Positions 58,761 to 64,000 of a stretch of DNA of 64,000 bases are shown piece after piece. The DNA is taken from the NCBI GenBank assembly GCA_030704615.1, contig CM060732.1, positions 60,927,053-60,991,052 of the forward strand. The letters run 5' to 3'. Source of the stretch: Takakia lepidozioides. Taxonomy: Eukaryota; Streptophyta; Takakiopsida; Takakiales; Takakiaceae. The position numbers and the translations under genes were made by a program. The notes under the pieces are model-generated. The model was not told the DNA's origin, did not search any database, and saw nothing but the letters and a program-made list of their open reading frames with translations. How positions within the stretch are numbered: the first letter of the stretch is position 1; every line of letters begins with the position of its first letter.

Positions 58761-59387
58761 GATAAATTTTATTAATTGATTATTCGGGGTAAAAAATTAA
58801 AACCCCCGTTACACCATAAGGCACCCACACCGTGATCAGTGAATGAACGAACCCCAATGGGTGGACACAGAGACGCCAAAAAAATTGTTTGTATTTATCG
58901 TGGCGTTAAAAAGCAGAATTCATGGGGGTGCATTCCGCCAGGATCAGCTCCCTCGAGTGCATGCCGAAATGCAGAATGCACCGCCAGGGATATGTAACTA
59001 CGTCCTACTTCCTCATCACTTGTCCACAGTAGCCTCCACTCACTGGGGCTTTGGGAATATCCAGAGCTGGCTCACAAATTTTCAGATTGGGCGAAACTGA
59101 AAGACTAGGATTTGTCCAGCCTGCACGATGCCCAAAGGTGGACAAGCATCATTTCTTTTTCTTCTTCCCTAAGCGGCTCTTCTGAGACACTCGAAAGGCC
59201 TTCAGCTTTTAAGGACCAGAAGTGCTTGGCAGTTTACCTGCATCATGCACTTTGTCTTTGATGTGGGTCTTGATTGTTGTTCTACTTTGTGGGTGGACAT
59301 TATAAAGTTCTTTTTTCATTCTTTCTTCAATGTTTTGAGTCGTTGTGGTTTAAATTTTTAAATTTTATGGCATTTCTTTATGCAAGG

Positions 59388-59494
59388 TAATGCCGCTCAT
59401 GTCGGGCATTCCCGGATTTTCGGGCCTTTCCCTGGGGGCTGCCGCCTCGGTGTCACGCCCTCAAATCCAGGAATGCCCTTCACTCAAGGCATTA
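59388..59494. mobile_element. 107-bp foldback MITE, copy 2
   Basis: Same ends (TAATGCC...GGCATTA), inner words (GGATTTTCGGGCC, TCAAATCCAGGAATGCCC) and length as copy 1 at 52685-52791. It ends 24 bases before the start of Harbinger element B. Confidence 0.75.
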
Positions 59495-59518
59495 CTCTAT
59501 ACATAATAAAGTTATCTG

Positions 59519-61740
59519 TTAAGTGGGGCCTTTTGGGTCCTGTTTGACCGTGTGATCCATCCCCACGTGTCATGATCATGGTGGGCAGTAAGCGCCTATC
59601 CTTAAAGTCAAGCCTAAATGGGCACAAGCGGCAAAAAGTGGGAACGGGCGAGCATGTTAGTAACGTGGGCCCCGTGCCAGGTGGGAAGGCCCAACGTGAT
59701 GGTAGCGTGGGGCTCGTTCGCCTACCCCTAAACCGTACACAGAGGTTGCTCTGCCTTGCCTCAAACAACAGCTTGGACCCATGCCAAGCTCGTCCACACT
59801 CTCTTCCAACTTGCAATTAGGTTGCTTTGCCTTGCTTCATGGATTGAGATTCTTCATCTCATACCTCTGCTAGTTCCTCCTCCAGTAGCGATGAAGAGCT
59901 TTTTGACGATATGGATCAAGAGACTTTGATGTCATTTCAGTGTGCGCTTGCAGTGGCCAATTCAGTGGACATGTTCAATTCAAACGAGATGGAGGAGGGG
60001 GGCAACCTTTCGTCAACCACAATGAAGGTGTTCATGATGTCTTTAGCAACTATGAGAGCAACACCGGCCCTTTCCAAGACTTTGACGAACTTCACCGTGG
60101 CTGTATTTATGAGCTCTATGCCACTGTTGTACCAACGATCATGACACATGCCAAGACAACAAGTGAAATTCGTATTGTTTTTGGACACCCTCTGAAGTTG
60201 TCCCCTGAGCAACGTATCCTCAATTTCATCTTATTCATAAAGCATGATAACGTGACTACTCCTTCATGTGGAATTGGTCCAAGACTGCATTGAACGATGA
60301 TGCTATCTTCATAGCTTCTTGTGTGAACCATGCATTAGCCGATGAGATTAGTTGGCCATGTATCGAGGAGAGAGCTACCTTGGCTTCTCACATCTCTGAA
60401 ATTCCTGGTTGTATTGGCCTCATTGATGGCACTTTCGTCAAGATCCGGAAACCTTGGCACAACAATGAACACAAGAGTTGGTTCAATGGGAAGAAGAAGA
60501 TGTAGTCGATGAACTACACAGTGGTTGTAGATCACAATGGATTATTTATTCATATTGATATAGGATACGTTAGATCTTATCATGATGTGAGCATATTAGG
60601 ACACTCTACTCTTCATCAGAATTGGCGCAATCACTTTGTACACGAAGATGACTACTTTGAGTATTTATTGGGAGATCTTGGCTACGTAGGCGAGGATATG
60701 TTTATTATGCGTAGAATTGGTAGACGTGAATTGCCTATCAACCAGCTATGATTGCTTATAACAAAATGTATGATGGCTACAGGGTGAGGGTTGAATGGGG
60801 CATTGGATGACTGAAACGAAAATGGAGACGACTCATAAAGAGATTTGACTGAACAAAATCAAAGGGCAGTTGCAGGATAGGGTGTCTCAGTTTGGACGTC
60901 ATCGGGCAGTTTTTCAAAGACTGTGCTTCATGTTATTTTTCTATTTGTTCGCAATAGTTCATCTTTATTATAAATGACATTGGTTCTTGTATACCACCTA
61001 CAAGACCTATATAATGTAACAATTTTTTCGCAAATTGGATGAACTATAAGAATGCTATAGACTTTTGAATCTCAAACACTGTTTTGTCATCGGCACAGTT
61101 TTTTGTGAGCACTATGGACTCTAAAAAACACATCTAAGTGTAACCAATTGTGGTAAGGACAAAAAGCCATTTGTACAAACTGTGCAATGTTTCAATAGGT
61201 GAAAGTAGTTTGAAAATCTATCAAATTTTGACCAAACTATGGACTTTTTTATACACCAAAAAACAGGTGTTTTTTATTAGTCCATAGCATATTGTCTAGT
61301 TTTGGGTCTTTGGGATATCATCTTTTACTGATAAATCTACAAACATATAATCTAGGATGGCTAGGTGGTATATGGACAAATGGTCATAGATTCTAAGATT
61401 TGATTTCTAAAAGTTTTTGTCAATTAAATATTGAATTTCTAATAAATAATATCTATAATATTTGGGGTTAAATCCTTTACTAAAGATGTTAAGTATACTA
61501 TTGTCTATCTTTATAAGAATCAAACTGAAAAAATATGCTAAAAAACAAAACGAATTTTCATGGACGTCACCATCTGCCGAGAGTGAGACATCATATCCTG
61601 CAACTTCCCCAAAGTACAATCATTTGTTCAGGGATGCAACTTTATTGACGAACTTAATTCACGGAAGATGAATGGATTTCACATTTGAGATCATCGGTGA
61701 TCAACTTGGAAACCCTGAGGAATTTGGATGGGATGGGGAT
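59519..61740 (+). pseudogene. PIF/Harbinger transposase (element B)
   Basis: The start (TTAAGTGGGGCC) is shared with element A. The protein runs from about 59911 through LKLSPEQRILNFILF and MWNWSKTALNDDAIFI to the DDE_Tnp_4 domain: GCIGLIDGTFVKIRKPW (Asp codon at 60425), GYVRSYHDVSILGHS (Asp at 60584), then YFEYLLGDLGY, MFIMRRIGRRELP and RVRVEWGIG (Glu at 60793). A stop splits GKKKM from MNYTVVVD, and others follow. The last block, SPKYNHLFRDATLLTNLIHG, is found only at 61603-61671, about 0.7 kb further, so unrelated DNA lies at about 60880-61600. No right inverted end was found. Confidence 0.85.
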
Positions 61741-61770
61741 TTCTAATTACAAGTTAAAAAGCACTTTCAC

Positions 61771-62067
61771 TTACTGTTTAAATTCGTCATCAGAGATTAC
61801 ACCAAGATCCTTTGCACTCTTTAAATTGTAAATCTTTAACTTGTTGCGCTTCTCGAGACTGATATCTACCTTAGCAGCTAACAATTCATCTCTCTTCTGA
61901 GATGAGGACTGATACTGTTGAGCAATCGAAGTAATACTCTTGGACTGTTGTTGCAACATATCAAACTTAAGGCTTAGACATCGCTTTGACAGAAGGAACA
62001 GAAGTAGAGCTAGGAGCACAAGTAGAGCTACGTGTAAATGCACTATTAGCACTAGGAGCCTGGTCAA
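61771..62067 (-). CDS. Possible Harbinger second ORF (Myb-like partner), C-terminal part
   Basis: The frame ends QSKSITSIAQQYQSSSQKRD, LLAAKVDISLEKRNKLKIYN and LKSAKDLGVISDDEFKQ, a helical tail like that of the Myb/SANT-type ORF1 proteins of PIF/Harbinger elements, which end in a short block with G-(I/V)-I-(D/S)-D-x-E-F. It is convergent with the transposase, as in many elements of this class. The N-terminal residues shown by the frame (leucine-rich) are likely a wrong frame; upstream sequence has stops and no Myb helix was found. Confidence 0.45.
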   Translation of the reverse strand: MTRLLVLIVHLHVALLVLLALLLFLLSKRCLSLKFDMLQQQSKSITSIAQQYQSSSQKRDELLAAKVDISLEKRNKLKIYNLKSAKDLGVISDDEFKQ

Positions 62068-62099
62068 GAATAGATGATACTTAAGTCATTCCAATGCTA

Positions 62100-64000
62100 C
62101 CGGTTGTAGATGAACATGGGCTGGGGGATGTCAAATCTATGAAACTTTGCCTCCGCTTGAGTACATTCCGAGTTGCATGTCCATTAGTGGTCCTCAACCG
62201 AGCCAATACATCGTCACATCAGCCTCATCATTAGTCTCTACAATATCGATGGGTGTCTCTAAATATGGCATCTCAGACATATCAGCTTCCACCAGATCAG
62301 CGACGTTACATCTGCCAACAATGATCCATGTGATTGCAAATTCAGATTGCTCATACGCAACCCTTGTTCTTAATTGAATGGAAATTAAGAAAGTTGAATG
62401 ACATCTCTTGTTCTCAATTGAACATGAGCATGGACATACAAAAGCACTTGCATTTAATTAGATTGAGTTGAGAAAGCTCTTATAACTTCTAGTTACTGAC
62501 AAACTGATCTAGAATGAGTTGAATTAAATCCAATTGAACTAATTTACCTCAGCTCTCGTTCGGTGGAAGCCATTGGAGCTGCCTCCTTCCCCCCTTGGAG
62601 CAACCCACCTCCAGCCTCATCCATGCTAGCTGCAACCCCCCCCCCCCCGCCCCCTCTCCTCCTCCACAACCCTCTTCTTCGTCCATGTTGGCTGCAGCCC
62701 CACTCCTCCACAACCCTCTCATTCGTCCTGCGCACTCGCTCAGCTCCACAACCCTATCCCACCCTGCCCTTCCCATTCATGCATTATGTCAAATACCAAG
62801 ATGCATCCTTAACACTATCACACTTAGCAATACATGTTGACAATGAAGATGTTTGAACTTTGGAACCAGACCATCACCTACGGGAGTGAAGGGATTTGCA
62901 TGTGACATATGTGCAGGACCCCATCATTACATAGCAGTGGAATATAAGCCCTTGGAGGAGGTGAAAATTGCAGAACAAAGATAAGACCCACCTTGGGATG
63001 CTCAACTCAAAGAAGGCAACACAGATGACAAAGTGGGCAGTGGATATATACCAACACATACCTATCGACCGAGAACATGGTGGGTTCCATCAGTGAGTAC
63101 TATGAGAATAACAAGAACGGTGAAGGGATGAAGGCAAGTGTAGCAAAGGCAGCGAACAGAATAAAGGCTAATGAAGGTGTCACCAACCTAAAAAAAAATG
63201 ACAGGGTCAAATGAAAAAGTGCCTAGACTAATCATACTAACATAGCTAAGGGGATTTTTAATACCAAATTAGCGCCAAACCGACAAATTTTCATTTGTTG
63301 AAGCCATTTGAAGCAGATGATCGAAAGTAAACAACAAACATATGGAAAGTGAAGCATATTGAATCCACAATGAAGCAAATTCAATTGTAAATTGCAGTAG
63401 ATTGATCTAGAAATCAAGAACCAATATATGAAGCAATTCTTAAGTATAATTCACGATCTTCAACTCCATCGTTGTTGGTGGAATCTTCCATAGCTGAATG
63501 TATTCTCCACTCTCTAGAATGCGTGATCGAAATTGACTTATAGTGTGGTGCGAAATTGAGTGCGAAGCGCGTGCGGCTGTGTATGTTTGCTTGCGTCTAT
63601 CTGTGTCGTGAGGGACGTAGGGCGGGGGCAGGAGGGGAGAAATGTTAATCCATGAGCCTGCTCATGAGCTCACGTGAGCTTGTGAGCTTGGCCAGGCTCA
63701 CGCGAGCCTGGGACAGGAGCCCATAACCGCGGATATTTCACTTATTTCCGTGCATTTCAGTGCCAATACTTATCCCATGATTGAGTGAGCGCATAGGTCA
63801 CAACAGCTTGTCAAGCAAAAAAATGTAATCACAAAGACGAATTTCGCAGATGAAACCCAAGTTTGTGCTAACGTGAATTCAATTTTGGACAAGAGCTTAA
63901 AAGGGAGAAACCCAAAAAAAAAACCAAAACCCGATTTTGCTGACAAAACCCAAATTAAATGTACTCACGTGAGTTCAACTTTGGACACTCTTAGCTACAA
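62100..64000. other. No gene recognised
   Basis: 62570-62760 is C-rich (run of about 12 C at 62639) and gives P/L-rich frames of no value. On the minus strand 63185-63055 has a T9-AG acceptor-like and a TAG/GTATGT donor-like site around a hydrophobic stretch (LAFILFAAFATLAFIPSPF), a possible lone exon. 63610-63720 has repeated GAGCC/GAGCT words. Two related pieces of about 55 bases lie at about 63841 and 63936. Confidence 0.35.

Noticed and set aside
59519-61740. Autonomous, active Harbinger element
   Set aside because: Several stops, foreign DNA inside the transposase and no right-hand inverted end.
62563-62856. Proline-rich small proteins
   Set aside because: Frames arise from a C-run and CTC-rich low-complexity DNA on both strands.

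Overview
The window is a repeat-rich piece of a land-plant nuclear genome. Long intronless PPR genes, one with a decayed DYW (RNA-editing deaminase) domain, a glucomannan-synthase-type CSLA gene, F-box, BTB/POZ and AP2-like genes, and organelle-like DNA fit a non-seed plant. A fern is my best guess, with lycophyte or bryophyte possible. Nothing in the sequence fixes the species.

1-4.2 kb: a decayed Ty3/gypsy retrotransposon on the minus strand (integrase zinc finger, RNase H, RT, protease, gag, primer-binding site, LTR), cut by the window edge and by a 500-base N gap (4192-4691). 4.7-9.8 kb: a heavily broken, unrecognised coiled-coil-rich coding region (about 5.5-9.24 kb) between two blocks of the same degenerate CACAGCC repeat. 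11-15 kb: a Harbinger-like MITE, a copia RT relic, a broken gene with a nuclease-like motif split by a tRNA-derived SINE, and an isolated receptor-kinase exon. 16.7-20.7 kb: a PPR pseudogene followed by four ~556-bp tandem units, one interrupted by a piggyBac transposase relic. 21.3-23.8 kb: copia ends and LTRs, one LTR split by a 349-bp insert with an 8-bp target-site duplication.

25-36.9 kb is the most gene-like part: an intact F-box gene (-), an intact 648-codon PPR gene (-) whose DYW domain lies broken just downstream, a two-exon BTB/POZ gene (+), an unidentified gene with an acidic and a proline-rich exon (+), and two adjacent AP2-like modules (+) with identical exon phases.

37-52.8 kb is again mostly mobile or foreign DNA: a chimeric Harbinger relic, an organelle-type tRNA-Arg(ACG), a LINE 3' part, an unidentified multi-exon minus-strand gene, a group II intron-like stretch, a tnp2-type transposase relic, and a third PPR relic. 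53.8-58.6 kb holds a nine-exon CSLA gene (-) whose frame closes fully except for one extra C in a five-base run. 59.4-62.1 kb holds a second Harbinger element with a recognisable DDE triad and a convergent second ORF.

The genes do not form a pathway; they are scattered among nested transposons. Coordinates of relics are approximate. Exon borders were placed by eye from GT/AG sites, reading phase and remembered family consensus; no database search was run.
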